From NCBI RefSeq assembly GCF_014522325.1, contig NZ_CP041983.1:1054001-1118000 (forward strand): a stretch of DNA of 64,000 bases, read 5' to 3'. This DNA comes from Lactobacillus sp. PV012 (GTDB lineage Bacteria > Bacillota > Bacilli > Lactobacillales > Lactobacillaceae). A model generated the notes under the pieces. It did not search any database. It had not been told where the DNA came from and saw nothing but the letters and a program-made list of their open reading frames with translations. Positions 48,190-57,345 of this stretch are shown here, piece by piece; the stretch's first letter is position 1; every line of letters begins with the position of its first letter. Both the position numbers and the translations under genes were made by a program.

Positions 48190-48445
48190 CGTAAACTTGC
48201 TCTTCTGTTTGATCAAATATTTTCTTTCCTGATGCTTGTCGATAAATGTGATCATGAACTACAAGCTTATCTACTTTAGTCTGCGATAAGACATAATATG
48301 CATACGCTCGATCTACTCTTTTATCCATTTTATTTTCTATTTTTTTAGTTTGACCGTAAGTAGTAAACAAGAGAACTAGTCCTAAGCAAGCCATCAATAG
48401 CGAAACACTTGATTCTAAAAGTAAAAAACCATTTTGCCTATTCAT
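48179..48445 (-). CDS. comGE: ComGE-like minor pseudopilin
   Basis: An 88-residue protein with a pilin-like N-terminal helix NGFLLLESSVSLLMACLGLVLLF (about 5-27), in which Glu12 is the usual fifth-position glutamate. The rest is polar. ATG 48443-48445 has GGGGGA ten bases upstream. It overlaps comGD by 8 bases. Identified by position and N-terminal signature rather than strong similarity. Confidence 0.78.
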   Translation of the reverse strand: MNRQNGFLLLESSVSLLMACLGLVLLFTTYGQTKKIENKMDKRVDRAYAYYVLSQTKVDKLVVHDHIYRQASGKKIFDQTEEQVYDVK

Positions 48446-48878
48446 CAATCATTTTCCCCCACATCATTTGCACTTTTACCTTTAATTTCTTATTTTTATT
48501 TTTAATAACAATTGTGCGAGGATTTATGGTGCCATTCGAAGAAATAAGCATGCCGTCAAGATTGTAGATCATAATATTCTTCCCAAATGATATTTTTTTA
48601 TTTTCAAATGTATCCATTGGTGAGGTATTTGAAAAACTTCTTCCCACAGATAATTGGTGCGTCTCTGTAGAAAAATTAATTCGTCTCATAGATTTTTTTA
48701 TGACAGCTTCATGGCATGCTTCATTAATTACCATTCTAACTTGTCTACGAGCACCTACCAACTCTAGATTTTCTTGATAGCCTTTTAAATAAACTGTTCC
48801 GACTAGCGAGAGTAAAGTTACTACTGCGGTAATTACAATGGCTTCAATTAAAGTAAATCCTTTACTTTTGTGGACCAC
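48438..48878 (-). CDS. comGD: ComGD-like minor pseudopilin
   Basis: A 146-residue protein with the prepilin peptidase signature KGFTLIEAIVITAVVTLLSLVG (about 6-27). The body resembles GspH-type minor pseudopilins. The start is GTG 48876-48878, overlapping comGC by 17 bases; no ATG is available. Second pseudopilin of the operon. Confidence 0.85.
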   Translation of the reverse strand: MVHKSKGFTLIEAIVITAVVTLLSLVGTVYLKGYQENLELVGARRQVRMVINEACHEAVIKKSMRRINFSTETHQLSVGRSFSNTSPMDTFENKKISFGKNIMIYNLDGMLISSNGTINPRTIVIKNKNKKLKVKVQMMWGKMIDE

Positions 48879-49176
48879 TTACTTCGCCATCTTTCAATGT
48901 GTATCCCTCTTTATTTGCACGCTCTACTTGCTTTTTAGTTAAATAGCCATCTGCTTCCAAGTCTTCCCATTTTGCGTCTTTCTTTTCTGAAAGTTCCACT
49001 TGAGTTTGAAGTGTTGTTTTAAAAGCCTCATTTGTTCTTTCTTGAGCATGTTGTTTTTGCTTTACTACATTTGGCACAACCAACAATAGTAAAATTGCAA
49101 TAATTGCTACTACTACAACCATTTCAATTAATGTAAACCCTTTAGCTTTTTTAATTTTTCTAGTAAATTTATTCAT
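48862..49176 (-). CDS. comGC: ComGC, major competence pseudopilin
   Basis: A 104-residue prepilin with the ideal type IV signal KAKGFTLIEMVVVVAIIAILLLLVVPNVVKQK (cleavage after Gly13, Glu18), followed by a short soluble domain. Processed by ComC, it polymerises into the transformation pilus that binds DNA. ATG start with an AAGGGGAG site. Confidence 0.93.
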   Translation of the reverse strand: MNKFTRKIKKAKGFTLIEMVVVVAIIAILLLLVVPNVVKQKQHAQERTNEAFKTTLQTQVELSEKKDAKWEDLEADGYLTKKQVERANKEGYTLKDGEVSGPQK

Positions 49177-49190
49177 TTTCTCCCCTTAAT

Positions 49191-50192
49191 TTAAATGTTT
49201 TGCATAGTTGAATACATTGGTAAAAGAATTTTTAAATACATCCCTAAGATACAGGCCCCAATGAATATAAAACAAATCGGTTGGACATTAACAACCATTT
49301 TGTTAATTCTCAATGTTAGTTCATAATATAAAGTTTTTCCTAGTATTAAACATCGCTTTGCATTTTCAGATTTTGTTGATCCTGTCTGAACTAGCATCTT
49401 TAATCCCTGAGGCAAAAATATTTCTTGATCAATAATTTCTACTAAAGACTCTCCTTCCTCTATCTTCTGACGGACCTTTTCACCCAAAACTTGTTGCATT
49501 GATCCTTTAGTTTGTCCCTGAAAAAGAAAGCACATTTGTTGTAATGAAAAGCCATTTTTTAAAAGTAAACAAAGATCATAAGTTACTAAATACTGGACAT
49601 ACAGAATCACCGCTTTACCAATTATGGGGTATTTTCTTAAGTTCTTTAACGCATAATAATCTTGCTTACGTAATAAAATCAAAACTTGTCCAATAATTAT
49701 AATTAAGGCTACAACTGCTCCAATGATTATCCCAAATAAAATATCACTTGTATTATCACTAACCATTATTTCATTTTTTAAAAATGTTTGCATTAATCCA
49801 AGTAGGATTAACATCATCGTCACTAAAACAGCTGGATAAGCCAACTCTCCCCTAATTTTTTTCATCTGTTTAATTTTTAATCTAGTTAAAACTACTAATT
49901 GAGTAACACAATCTTCTAAACTTCCTTGAATCAAAGCCAGATTTATCTGCGTAGCAATTGTTTTAGAAAAACCTAATTCCAATAGAAGATTACTCAACTT
50001 TTCACCCTTTTCTAATTTCTCATTTATTTTAATTAATATTTCTTTCTTAGCTGGCCAAATTTCTGGCATTAATTTAAAACTAGCATTTAATGAAAAGCCA
50101 TTCTTTAAAGTTTGTCGTAAGTATTCTAAGAAAATTAGTTGTTCTTTACTAGATAATTTATCCGTTTTTAAAAGCAGAGAAGGTCCTCTCAT
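49191..50192 (-). CDS. comGB: ComGB, competence pilus platform protein
   Basis: A 333-residue type II secretion F-family membrane protein with three main hydrophobic segments (about 110-130, 155-175 and 300-325) and two GspF-like domains; LKNGFSLNASFKLMP and LLKNGFSLQQMCFLF mark the two repeats. ATG 50190-50192 lies 8 bases after GGGG; a GTG three codons upstream overlaps that site. The start lies inside the 3' end of comGA. Confidence 0.88.
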   Translation of the reverse strand: MRGPSLLLKTDKLSSKEQLIFLEYLRQTLKNGFSLNASFKLMPEIWPAKKEILIKINEKLEKGEKLSNLLLELGFSKTIATQINLALIQGSLEDCVTQLVVLTRLKIKQMKKIRGELAYPAVLVTMMLILLGLMQTFLKNEIMVSDNTSDILFGIIIGAVVALIIIIGQVLILLRKQDYYALKNLRKYPIIGKAVILYVQYLVTYDLCLLLKNGFSLQQMCFLFQGQTKGSMQQVLGEKVRQKIEEGESLVEIIDQEIFLPQGLKMLVQTGSTKSENAKRCLILGKTLYYELTLRINKMVVNVQPICFIFIGACILGMYLKILLPMYSTMQNI

Positions 50193-51141
50193 CGATTTCA
50201 CCCCTTTTCCTTAAATTCATTAAATTTTTCTCCCACTGATTAAATTGGATTTGCCTGTCTTTTGATTCCAAAATTGATATTGCTAATTCTTCTTGACTAG
50301 CAATATCAATTAAACAACTTAGTTTTCCTTGCCGATTTGGAAATAACCTCTGATATGACACCGCTGTTAAAGAATTCTCTAATTCTGGCTTGCTTATCCC
50401 CAATCCCTTTAAACGAGCTATAGTTTGAAAGGTACTTTTTGCGTGAACCGTGGCCAATACTAAGTGCCCGCTTAAAGCCGCATTAACAGCAATTCTGGCA
50501 GTTTCTTTATCTCTAATTTCGCCAATAATTAAAATATCCGGACGATGTCGTAAGGCAGCTTTCAAAAGATCTGGATAAAATATCCCCGCTGCTGAATTAA
50601 CTTGCGTCTGTAAAAAGGAAGGATGCCAAATTTCAACTGGATCTTCAATTGTCATTACCATTTTCTCTTTCCCAAGTCGCCTTGCTATCTCATACATTGT
50701 TGAAGTTTTACCAGATCCTGTAGGACCACTGGTTATGATCATTCCTCTTAATGCAGCTAACTTAACCATCTCTTCAAGTTGGTCACTATAAAAATAGTTA
50801 TTTTCATGACGCGGATAAATTAAACGAATTACCATTGATTCCTGATCAGTAAAATTTCCTATACTTGAAAATCTTAAAAAAATTTCTTGCTTCCCAACTT
50901 TTTTAATCCAAGACCCTACTTGAGGACGACGATGTTCTGCAATATCCATCTCACTATGAAATTTAAAAAAGTTTAGTAATTCTTTTCCTGTCTCTAAACT
51001 AATCTCCTTAAATTTACTAATTCCACTCATCAATCTGAAGTTTAGTTGATAAGTATTGCTATAAGGCACAATAAATATGTCGCTTACTTTCTTTTCACAA
51101 GCAGATAATAAAATACTCTCTGCTATTTTGGCTATCTCCAT
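50158..51141 (-). CDS. comGA: ComGA, competence pilus assembly ATPase
   Basis: Secretion ATPase of the GspE/PilB family powering pseudopilus assembly. The 327-residue protein has Walker A SGPTGSGKTST (138-148), the Asp box MTIEDPVEIW (about 163-172), Walker B ALRHRPDILIIGEIRDKETA (about 193-212) and the His box GHLVLATVHA (about 221-230). It lacks the N-terminal N1 domain of longer family members, usual for ComGA. ATG start with AAAGGAGC. First gene of comGA-GG. I see no clear ComX box upstream. Confidence 0.94.
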   Translation of the reverse strand: MEIAKIAESILLSACEKKVSDIFIVPYSNTYQLNFRLMSGISKFKEISLETGKELLNFFKFHSEMDIAEHRRPQVGSWIKKVGKQEIFLRFSSIGNFTDQESMVIRLIYPRHENNYFYSDQLEEMVKLAALRGMIITSGPTGSGKTSTMYEIARRLGKEKMVMTIEDPVEIWHPSFLQTQVNSAAGIFYPDLLKAALRHRPDILIIGEIRDKETARIAVNAALSGHLVLATVHAKSTFQTIARLKGLGISKPELENSLTAVSYQRLFPNRQGKLSCLIDIASQEELAISILESKDRQIQFNQWEKNLMNLRKRGEIDERTFSAFKNG

Positions 51142-51218
51142 CCTCTTGCTCCTTTCCTAATAATTTTTGTAGCTACAATTTACTGTACGTAAAATTATGT
51201 CCTCTTTTTTTCAAAATA

Positions 51219-51247
51219 AAAAAGATCTAGAAATTAATCTAGATCTC
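51219..51247 (-). terminator. Terminator after the yebC-type gene
   Basis: A 9-bp stem (about 51220-51237 region, AGATCTAGA with TCTAGATCT) followed on the minus strand by TTTTTTATTTT. It separates yebC from the comG operon. Confidence 0.82.
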
Positions 51248-51268
51248 TAAGCTTAGGTACTTATTTAA

Positions 51269-51997
51269 TTATTCGTCATCTGCAGCTGCAGTATAAACAT
51301 TAGAAACATCATCGCTATCTTCTAACGCATCAATTAAATGTTCAAATTGTTCCTTTTTATCTTCTGGAACTGGAGTGGTATTTTGAGGAATCATAGTTAA
51401 TTCAGCATTAGCCAACTTATAGCCAGCTTTTTCTAAACCGTCACGTACAGCAGTGAATTGCTTAGGATCAGTATAGATTTCAAATGCATCTTCACTAGTT
51501 TGAAGATCATCACCACCTGCATCCATTACATCAAGCAACACTTGATCTTCGTCAGCATCAGTAGTTGAACGATCAATCACAATATAACCCTTACGATCAA
51601 ACATATAAGCAACAGAACCAGTTGCACCAAGTGAACCACCATTACGAGTAAAGGCTACACGTACATCAGAAGCAGTTCTATTCTTGTTATCAGTTAAAGC
51701 TTCTACTAAAACTGCAACCCCACCTGGAGCATAGCCTTCATAGGTGATTTCATCGTAATGTTCATCTGAGCCACCTTCGGCTTTTTTAATAGCACGTTCA
51801 ATATTACTCTTAGGCATATTAGCTGCACGTGCCTTATCCATCACTAAACGTAAGCTTGGATTCCCTGAAGGGTCAGGACCACCACTCTTTGCAGCCATAT
51901 AAATTTCACGAGATAACTTTTGGAAAACCTTACCTCTTTTAGCGTCTTGCGCATTCTTGCGGCCTTGAATATTGTGCCATTTTGAATGTCCTGACAT
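51269..51997 (-). CDS. YebC/PmpR family protein
   Basis: The 242-residue protein starts [23 protein letters not shown], the family signature, and has the three-domain YebC layout with [22 protein letters not shown] (about 84-105) and [16 protein letters not shown]. Family members are described as transcription regulators; recent work on homologues also points to translation of proline-rich stretches. Which applies here is unknown. ATG start with AAGAAGGA. Upstream of comG in the same direction but ended by a terminator. Confidence 0.93.
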   Translation of the reverse strand: MSGHSKWHNIQGRKNAQDAKRGKVFQKLSREIYMAAKSGGPDPSGNPSLRLVMDKARAANMPKSNIERAIKKAEGGSDEHYDEITYEGYAPGGVAVLVEALTDNKNRTASDVRVAFTRNGGSLGATGSVAYMFDRKGYIVIDRSTTDADEDQVLLDVMDAGGDDLQTSEDAFEIYTDPKQFTAVRDGLEKAGYKLANAELTMIPQNTTPVPEDKKEQFEHLIDALEDSDDVSNVYTAAADDE

Positions 51998-52096
51998 AAG
52001 AATCCTTCTTTCTTTTTCTTAATATAGTTAACCTTGTTAATAGTAACGCACCCAGCCATAAAATTCAATCTATTCTCTTTAAAATAACTTAACTTT

Positions 52097-52597
52097 TTAC
52101 TTTTGGGCTTTCTTTTTTCGAATACTATAAAAAATAATACAAATTAAAATAGCTAGTAGTGCTCCTGATGAATCAAGTGCTACATCCCACAAACTAGGAG
52201 TACGATCTCCAGTTAACATTTGATGAAATTCATCAATTCCAGCTAGCATAATTATTCCTAACCAAATAAATAGTGGACCACTCCACTTTTTAAATAAGCG
52301 ATCTAATCCTATGCAACTAAACAAACCAAGAAAAAAGTAGGTTCCAAAATGTGCCATCTTTCGCATTACAAATTGGGTCATCCCCGCAATCCCATTATCT
52401 GCTTTTGCATTGTGCCACCGGTCTTGATAATAGATATTCCAATGACCCACAATATTTTCAAGCCACCCAAAATGACGATGAATAAACCCTGGTTTCATTT
52501 CTTGCTGATGATATGTCATTGAACTTGAAATAAATAGCCCAATTAAAATACAAATCATTAAAATAATAAATATTATTTCTTTCTTCGTTAACTTCAC
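52097..52597 (-). CDS. VanZ-like membrane protein
   Basis: A 166-residue protein with four predicted membrane helices and the VanZ pattern RKMAHFGTYFFLGLFSCIGLDRLF (about 83-106) and AGIDEFHQMLTGDRTPSLWDVALDSSGALLAI (about 122-153). Function unknown. GTG start (52595-52597) behind GAGAGGAG. It follows coaBC by 11 bases and is probably co-transcribed with it. Confidence 0.88.
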   Translation of the reverse strand: MKLTKKEIIFIILMICILIGLFISSSMTYHQQEMKPGFIHRHFGWLENIVGHWNIYYQDRWHNAKADNGIAGMTQFVMRKMAHFGTYFFLGLFSCIGLDRLFKKWSGPLFIWLGIIMLAGIDEFHQMLTGDRTPSLWDVALDSSGALLAILICIIFYSIRKKKAQK

Positions 52598-52608
52598 AAT
52601 ACTCCTCT

Positions 52609-53790
52609 CTAGAGCAATAACTCTGTCAATAATTTCTTCGCTAACTGGAATTTGTCCATCTTTGGTAAAGGTTTAATTTCTCCTTTTTTACTTAAAATAG
52701 TGACTTTATTTTGGTTGCTTCCAAAAACTCCCTGTGAAACATCATTAGCAATAATGTAATCTGCATTTTTCGAAAGCAACTTTTTTTGTGCATTCTCAAT
52801 TAAGTTATTCGTTTCTGCAGCAAAACCAATTATAATCTGCCCTTGCTTTTTTTGTTCTCCCATACTTTTTAAAATATCTGGTGTCTTCTCCAACTCAAGC
52901 CTTAAATTATCTACATCAACTTTTTTCTTAATTTTTTGCTCACTATAATTCTTCACACGAAAGTCTGCAGGTGCAGCTGCCATAATTAAAATATTATCTC
53001 TTTTAAATAACGCCTGAACCTTTTTCAAAAGTTCTTCAGTACTCTTGATAGAATAAAGTTTAATATTCTCCTCTTGAGGTAAACGCGTGCTAATTTGTCC
53101 ATATATCAAATCAACTTCTGCACCTAATTGGCTGGCTGCTTGAGCTAGTGCAATTCCCATTTTACCGCTAGAATTATTTCCAATAAATCGTACTGGATCT
53201 ATCTGTTCTCGCGTTCCTCCTGCAGTAACTAATACTCTTTTACCTTTTAGTGGCAACTTTTTTTCAAAATAATTTTCCCACCATTGATAAACTTGTTCCG
53301 GTTCTGGCATTCTTCCCTTGCCGTTATATCCTTCTGCTAGCTGTCCAGAGGTAGGCTCTAATATATTAATTCCATCCTCTTTTAAAGTCTTAATATTACG
53401 CTTTACAGCCTCATTTTCCCACATATGAACATTCATAGCAGGAACAATAAACTTAGAAGCTGAAGTTGCTAAAAGTGCTGTAGAAACTGCATCATCTGCT
53501 AGCCCATTTGCCATCTTTCCAATAATATTTGCATCTGCTGGAATAACAACTGCTGCTTGGGCCCAATCAGCTAATTCAATATGACTAATTTTTGATTCAT
53601 TTTCTTTACTCCACAAATCATCTAGTACTGAATACTTAGTTAGAGCTGCTAAGGTCTGACTACCAATAAAATTTTTACTATTTTGTGTCATTGCAATTCG
53701 AACCTGATGCCCATTTTTTTGTAATAAGCGTATAAAATACACAGCTTTATATGCAGCAATTCCACCTGTTATATATACTGCCACTTTCAT
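52609..53790 (-). CDS. coaBC: CoaBC, bifunctional phosphopantothenoylcysteine synthase/decarboxylase
   Basis: Two steps of coenzyme A synthesis: ligation of cysteine to 4'-phosphopantothenate (CoaB, C-terminal) and FMN-dependent decarboxylation (CoaC, N-terminal). The 393-residue fusion has ITGGIAAYKA (7-16) and VPAMNVHMWEN (about 115-125) in CoaC, and VTAGGTREQIDPVRFIGNNSSGKMG (about 187-211) plus FAAETNN in CoaB. ATG start. Confidence 0.95.
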   Translation of the reverse strand: MKVAVYITGGIAAYKAVYFIRLLQKNGHQVRIAMTQNSKNFIGSQTLAALTKYSVLDDLWSKENESKISHIELADWAQAAVVIPADANIIGKMANGLADDAVSTALLATSASKFIVPAMNVHMWENEAVKRNIKTLKEDGINILEPTSGQLAEGYNGKGRMPEPEQVYQWWENYFEKKLPLKGKRVLVTAGGTREQIDPVRFIGNNSSGKMGIALAQAASQLGAEVDLIYGQISTRLPQEENIKLYSIKSTEELLKKVQALFKRDNILIMAAAPADFRVKNYSEQKIKKKVDVDNLRLELEKTPDILKSMGEQKKQGQIIIGFAAETNNLIENAQKKLLSKNADYIIANDVSQGVFGSNQNKVTILSKKGEIKPLPKMDKFQLAKKLLTELLL

Positions 53791-53954
53791 TAAATCACCT
53801 TCTATTTCTTTAATATATTATAGAAAAAACCTCTCATTAAATCACCGAATTTATTAATCCTAAAAATAATTTAATTAATGATAATTTTTCCTCTATTTTT
53901 ATTAAGCAGAAAAAGTTACAATAGAAAGCGACCTCAAAAGTTGGAGGACTTTTT

Positions 53955-53993
53955 ATGGCAGAAGATAAAAAGAATAAATCTCCTGGTACTTAA
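53955..53993 (+). other. Short upstream ORF (12 codons) before the amino acid permease
   Basis: ATG 53955 to TAA 53991-53993 encodes MAEDKKNKSPGT. It has the best ribosome site in the region (GGAGGA, 6 bases upstream), while the permease start 42 bases later has only a weak GATGGG. It may be a leader peptide feeding ribosomes to the permease, or the remnant of a longer N-terminus cut by a stop. Confidence 0.55.
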
Positions 53994-54034
53994 TTTTGTT
54001 AGGAAAATTAAACAAAATTAAGAAAGATGGGAAA

Positions 54035-55651
54035 ATGATTAATACAGAAAATAAAAAATATATTTCTTGGCCTACTTTAACCCTAATGGCTTTTGTAACA
54101 GTTATCGGTTTAGATGATATCATGTACAATTTCCAAAATCAGGGGATGCAGGTTATTACTTCTTGGGTTTTAATGCTCATTTTTTATGTTATTCCTTACT
54201 CACTAATGGTTGGGCAATTGGGTTCTACTTTTAGCAAAGAAGGCGGTGGACTTTCTTCTTGGGTAAGAGGAACAGATGGGGAGTTTTTAGGCTACTTTAC
54301 AGCTTGGACATACTGGGCTGCTTCAATTCCTTATGCTGTTGATTCTGCAAATGAAATTATTGTTGATATTGGCTGGGCATTCACTGGCTCCAGTGATTTT
54401 CAAGATAAAATTCCTAATTGGGAATTTGCCCTACTCACCTTTGCAATGTTTATCATCTTTATTTATATTGAACATAAATTCTCTAATTCAATGGAAGTTT
54501 TAGCTACCATTGGTGGGGTGATGATGTTTGCAATGACGGCTCTTTTTGTATTTATGGCTGGTGTAGGATTAATTAAATCCGGCGGTCATATGGCAACGCA
54601 GCCCTTTACTTGGAAAACTATTATTCCAAACTTTGGTAATTTACATTACTGGACAACTATTGGGATGCTGATTTACGCTATGAACGGTGCAGAATTAGTT
54701 GCTCCATATGTTGTTAAAATGAAAAATCCAAGAATCGATTTCCCTAAAGCAATGATAGCTTTAGCTGCAATGACAGCCTTTTTAACTATTTTAGGGTCTT
54801 TAGCTCTTGGAATTTACTTTGATGCTTACCATATCCCAAAAGATTTAAAAATGAACGGATCCTATTATGTTTTTGATGCTCTTGGTCACCAATTTGGATT
54901 AGGTAAAATTTTACTTTATATTTTTGCCTGGACTTCAGTATTTTATAATGCTGCTTTACTTGCTGTCTTGCTTGACGCAATGACTAGAATGCTAATTTCC
55001 GATACTGGTGAAAAGTACATGCCAGGTTTTTTACGCAAAAAAGACAAAAACGGTTTACCAATCAATGGGTACATTTTAACAGTGTCTCTTTCAGCATTCA
55101 TCATGCTCTTGGGAATCTTTTTGCCAAATATGAATGATATTTTTAATTGGCTTTTAAATCTTAATGGAATTATTTCTCCAGGAGTTACTTGCTGGATCTT
55201 TTACTCATTTATGCGAATTAGAAAACATCCTCAAAAATTCCCTTCCCAATATGTTTTCATCAAAAATAATACTCTTGCCTACCTAGTGGGCTTAGCTTTA
55301 TTAATTATTACGGCAGTGGCAACCATCTTTGGAATTGCTCCTCAAGATGTACCAGCTTACAGTCACCTTTGGTGGTATGAATTAGCTATTAATATCATTG
55401 CTGTTATTGTTTTAATTGGATTAGGGGTAATTTTACCAGGAATTAGAAAACGTGAAATTGAATATGGGATAGCGTTTGACAAAACCCAATGGATTATTAT
55501 ATTAATCGTAATTATCGGTTCAATTATCCTCGATCTCTATCTCGGAAGTTTAACCCACCTCAATTTACGTGGTCTCTATATCTTAATTGAAGCCCTTTGT
55601 GCCCTTGGGATTTGTTGCTTCGTTGGTTCACCTGCTCCAAAAGAAAAATAA
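54035..55651 (+). CDS. APC-superfamily amino acid transporter
   Basis: A 538-residue transporter with about 12-14 membrane helices, beginning ISWPTLTLMAFVTVIGLDDIMYNFQNQG. FSKEGGGLSSWVRG (about 66-79) and MNGAELVAPYVVKMKNPRIDFPKAM (about 215-240) match the glutamate/GABA-type and YjeM-like branch. The substrate is not predictable. ATG 54035 is the best start; a TTG at 53996 gives 13 more residues without a ribosome site. A terminator follows at once, so it is monocistronic with the short upstream frame. Confidence 0.85.
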   Translation: MINTENKKYISWPTLTLMAFVTVIGLDDIMYNFQNQGMQVITSWVLMLIFYVIPYSLMVGQLGSTFSKEGGGLSSWVRGTDGEFLGYFTAWTYWAASIPYAVDSANEIIVDIGWAFTGSSDFQDKIPNWEFALLTFAMFIIFIYIEHKFSNSMEVLATIGGVMMFAMTALFVFMAGVGLIKSGGHMATQPFTWKTIIPNFGNLHYWTTIGMLIYAMNGAELVAPYVVKMKNPRIDFPKAMIALAAMTAFLTILGSLALGIYFDAYHIPKDLKMNGSYYVFDALGHQFGLGKILLYIFAWTSVFYNAALLAVLLDAMTRMLISDTGEKYMPGFLRKKDKNGLPINGYILTVSLSAFIMLLGIFLPNMNDIFNWLLNLNGIISPGVTCWIFYSFMRIRKHPQKFPSQYVFIKNNTLAYLVGLALLIITAVATIFGIAPQDVPAYSHLWWYELAINIIAVIVLIGLGVILPGIRKREIEYGIAFDKTQWIIILIVIIGSIILDLYLGSLTHLNLRGLYILIEALCALGICCFVGSPAPKEK

Positions 55652-55655
55652 AATT

Positions 55656-55690
55656 AAAGATTTTGAACTCAAAGTTCAAAATCTTTTTTA
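55656..55690 (+). terminator. Terminator of the first APC transporter gene
   Basis: A 14-bp perfect stem (55656-55669 with 55673-55686) followed by TTTTT. Confidence 0.88.
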
Positions 55691-55734
55691 GTTGATGCTA
55701 TAATTAAATGTTGAATTATAAAGGAGACATATAA

Positions 55735-56958
55735 ATGTTTGAGAAAAAAATTGACCAACTTTTTGAAAAACTTCCCCAAACTTCATCTTTAACTTATTTT
55801 CGAGATATGTTACAAACAAATCTGCAACTAATTTTAGATGAAAATCTTCAAAATGGTAAAAACAAAGCTGCTACTGATAAAAAAATTAATAAATATTTCA
55901 CTACTTTGGAAAAAGTTTTTTCTCAAGTTACTCCTGATACTTTAGAGCGCTTAAATACGACTGATATTGATAAATTTCTTTCTAAAATTTTTGATTTAGA
56001 AATGGTGAACGAACTTCACTTAGAACTTAATCAAATTGATGAGTTACATTTAAACTATCGATTTTGCGATTTAATTATTCTTCCCAGCTTTAATGATCAA
56101 GCTGTTTTACAAGACTACATGTCTCGTGATATTCCTAAGCTTCATTCCACTATCGAAAAAATTGGAAATGTTATTAAAATTAAACAAGGGCCACGAAAAT
56201 TAGTTGGTATTTTTAAAGCCAAAGTTTTACTTTTTCTTCCTAACAGTTATACTGGATTTTTAAGTATTAGAAACCAAAGTGGTCATACTTCTGTTTATCG
56301 CTTACGGAGCCAAGGATTACTTGATATTACAGGAATTAGTGGAAATCTTTTGCTAAAAAATCTCCATGTCAAACGCCTACAAGCGGATTCTAAATCTGGT
56401 AATGTTCACTTAGAAGATTGTAATGCAGAGTCGGTCCATATTAATTCTCATTCAGGTGAACTTGTAATTGATACTTTAAAAGTTCTTGGACAAGAGGACG
56501 ATGCCTCTTTTACTACAAATAATGGTTCTATTACCCTACATTATGTTTCTGCAAACCAACTTTATTTAGCAACTAAGTCTGGTACCCTAACTTTAGAAAA
56601 TTGTCAGGCTCTGCTCAGTAAAATAAATACTAATTCTGGCAATGTTAAAATTACAGAATCTAACCTTAATAGTAGAATTACTACCCAGTCTGGTAATATC
56701 AAGGCTCTCCTTTCAGACCAATTTTCTTCTAAGATAGCTTTAACTACTAAAACTGGCAATATAAAAATTAAGGCTAGCCCTAATTTATTATTTACTTTTT
56801 CAATTTCTTCCATCAAAAATATCTCTAAACTACCTTTAGAATCAATTATTTTTGATAAGGGGAGCGATGATATCGATGGATATGTTGGTAATGAAAATGC
56901 AAAAGCTAACCTTACCCTTAAAACTATAAGTGGAAAAATTAAAATCACTGATGAATAA
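55735..56958 (+). CDS. DUF4097-type beta-repeat protein with a helical N-terminus
   Basis: A 407-residue protein in two parts. Residues 1-120 are helical and polar (MFEKKIDQLFEKLPQ...), recalling the DUF1700-like regulators often linked to DUF4097. Residues about 170-407 are short beta repeats with the pattern S-G-x-[IVL]-x-[IVL] (SGNVHLEDC, SGELVIDT, SGTLTLENC, SGNVKITES, SGNIKALLS, TGNIKIKAS, SGKIKITDE), a right-handed beta-helix-like solenoid. No signal peptide or anchor is visible. ATG start behind AAAGGAG. Function unknown. Confidence 0.75.
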   Translation: MFEKKIDQLFEKLPQTSSLTYFRDMLQTNLQLILDENLQNGKNKAATDKKINKYFTTLEKVFSQVTPDTLERLNTTDIDKFLSKIFDLEMVNELHLELNQIDELHLNYRFCDLIILPSFNDQAVLQDYMSRDIPKLHSTIEKIGNVIKIKQGPRKLVGIFKAKVLLFLPNSYTGFLSIRNQSGHTSVYRLRSQGLLDITGISGNLLLKNLHVKRLQADSKSGNVHLEDCNAESVHINSHSGELVIDTLKVLGQEDDASFTTNNGSITLHYVSANQLYLATKSGTLTLENCQALLSKINTNSGNVKITESNLNSRITTQSGNIKALLSDQFSSKIALTTKTGNIKIKASPNLLFTFSISSIKNISKLPLESIIFDKGSDDIDGYVGNENAKANLTLKTISGKIKITDE

Positions 56959-56990
56959 AAGAGAATTGCCTAGGCAATTCTCTTTTATTT
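56957..56990. terminator. Convergent terminator, DUF4097-type gene and crcB
   Basis: A 14-bp perfect inverted repeat (56957-56970 with 56973-56986) with T-runs on both strands. Confidence 0.88.
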
Positions 56991-57341
56991 TCCAATCCAA
57001 TATCCAATAAATACCAATCCTAATCCAACAAAATAGGACAAAAAGAAATAAAGTGAAAAAGCTACATATCTGCGACTTTGCCATTCTTTTAACAACTCTA
57101 CATTTAATGTCGAAAATGTAGTATATCCTCCCAATACTCCTGTTCCTAATAAAGCATAGATAAATGGAGAGAGATTTTTAGCATAAACTACTCCTAGTAA
57201 TAAAGCTCCACTCAAATTAATTAGTAGGGTTGCATAAGGTAAAAACGTTGACCAATGCTTTTTGCCGTAGTTAGTAATCGCATATCTAAGAACTGCACCT
57301 AATATTGCACCTATTCCTGCCAAAAAAATTGTTTGTATCAC
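56985..57341 (-). CDS. crcB: CrcB/FluC fluoride channel subunit (1)
   Basis: A 118-residue protein with four membrane helices: GIGAILGAVLRYAITN (about 9-24, with the conserved GAxxRY), the helix-3 GTGVLGGYTTFSTLNVE (about 73-89) with the Phe-box TTFSTL. Fluc channels export fluoride. It is encoded 4 bases after a second crcB, the paired arrangement of many Gram-positives, in which the two products may form a heterodimer or one may be a non-functional partner. Confidence 0.92.
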   Translation of the reverse strand: MIQTIFLAGIGAILGAVLRYAITNYGKKHWSTFLPYATLLINLSGALLLGVVYAKNLSPFIYALLGTGVLGGYTTFSTLNVELLKEWQSRRYVAFSLYFFLSYFVGLGLVFIGYWIGK

Positions 57342-57345
57342 TGCT

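Noticed and set aside
56604-57084. Two overlapping minus-strand frames of 114 and 80 codons
   Set aside because: They run antisense to the DUF4097-type gene or out of frame with crcB and cross a convergent terminator.
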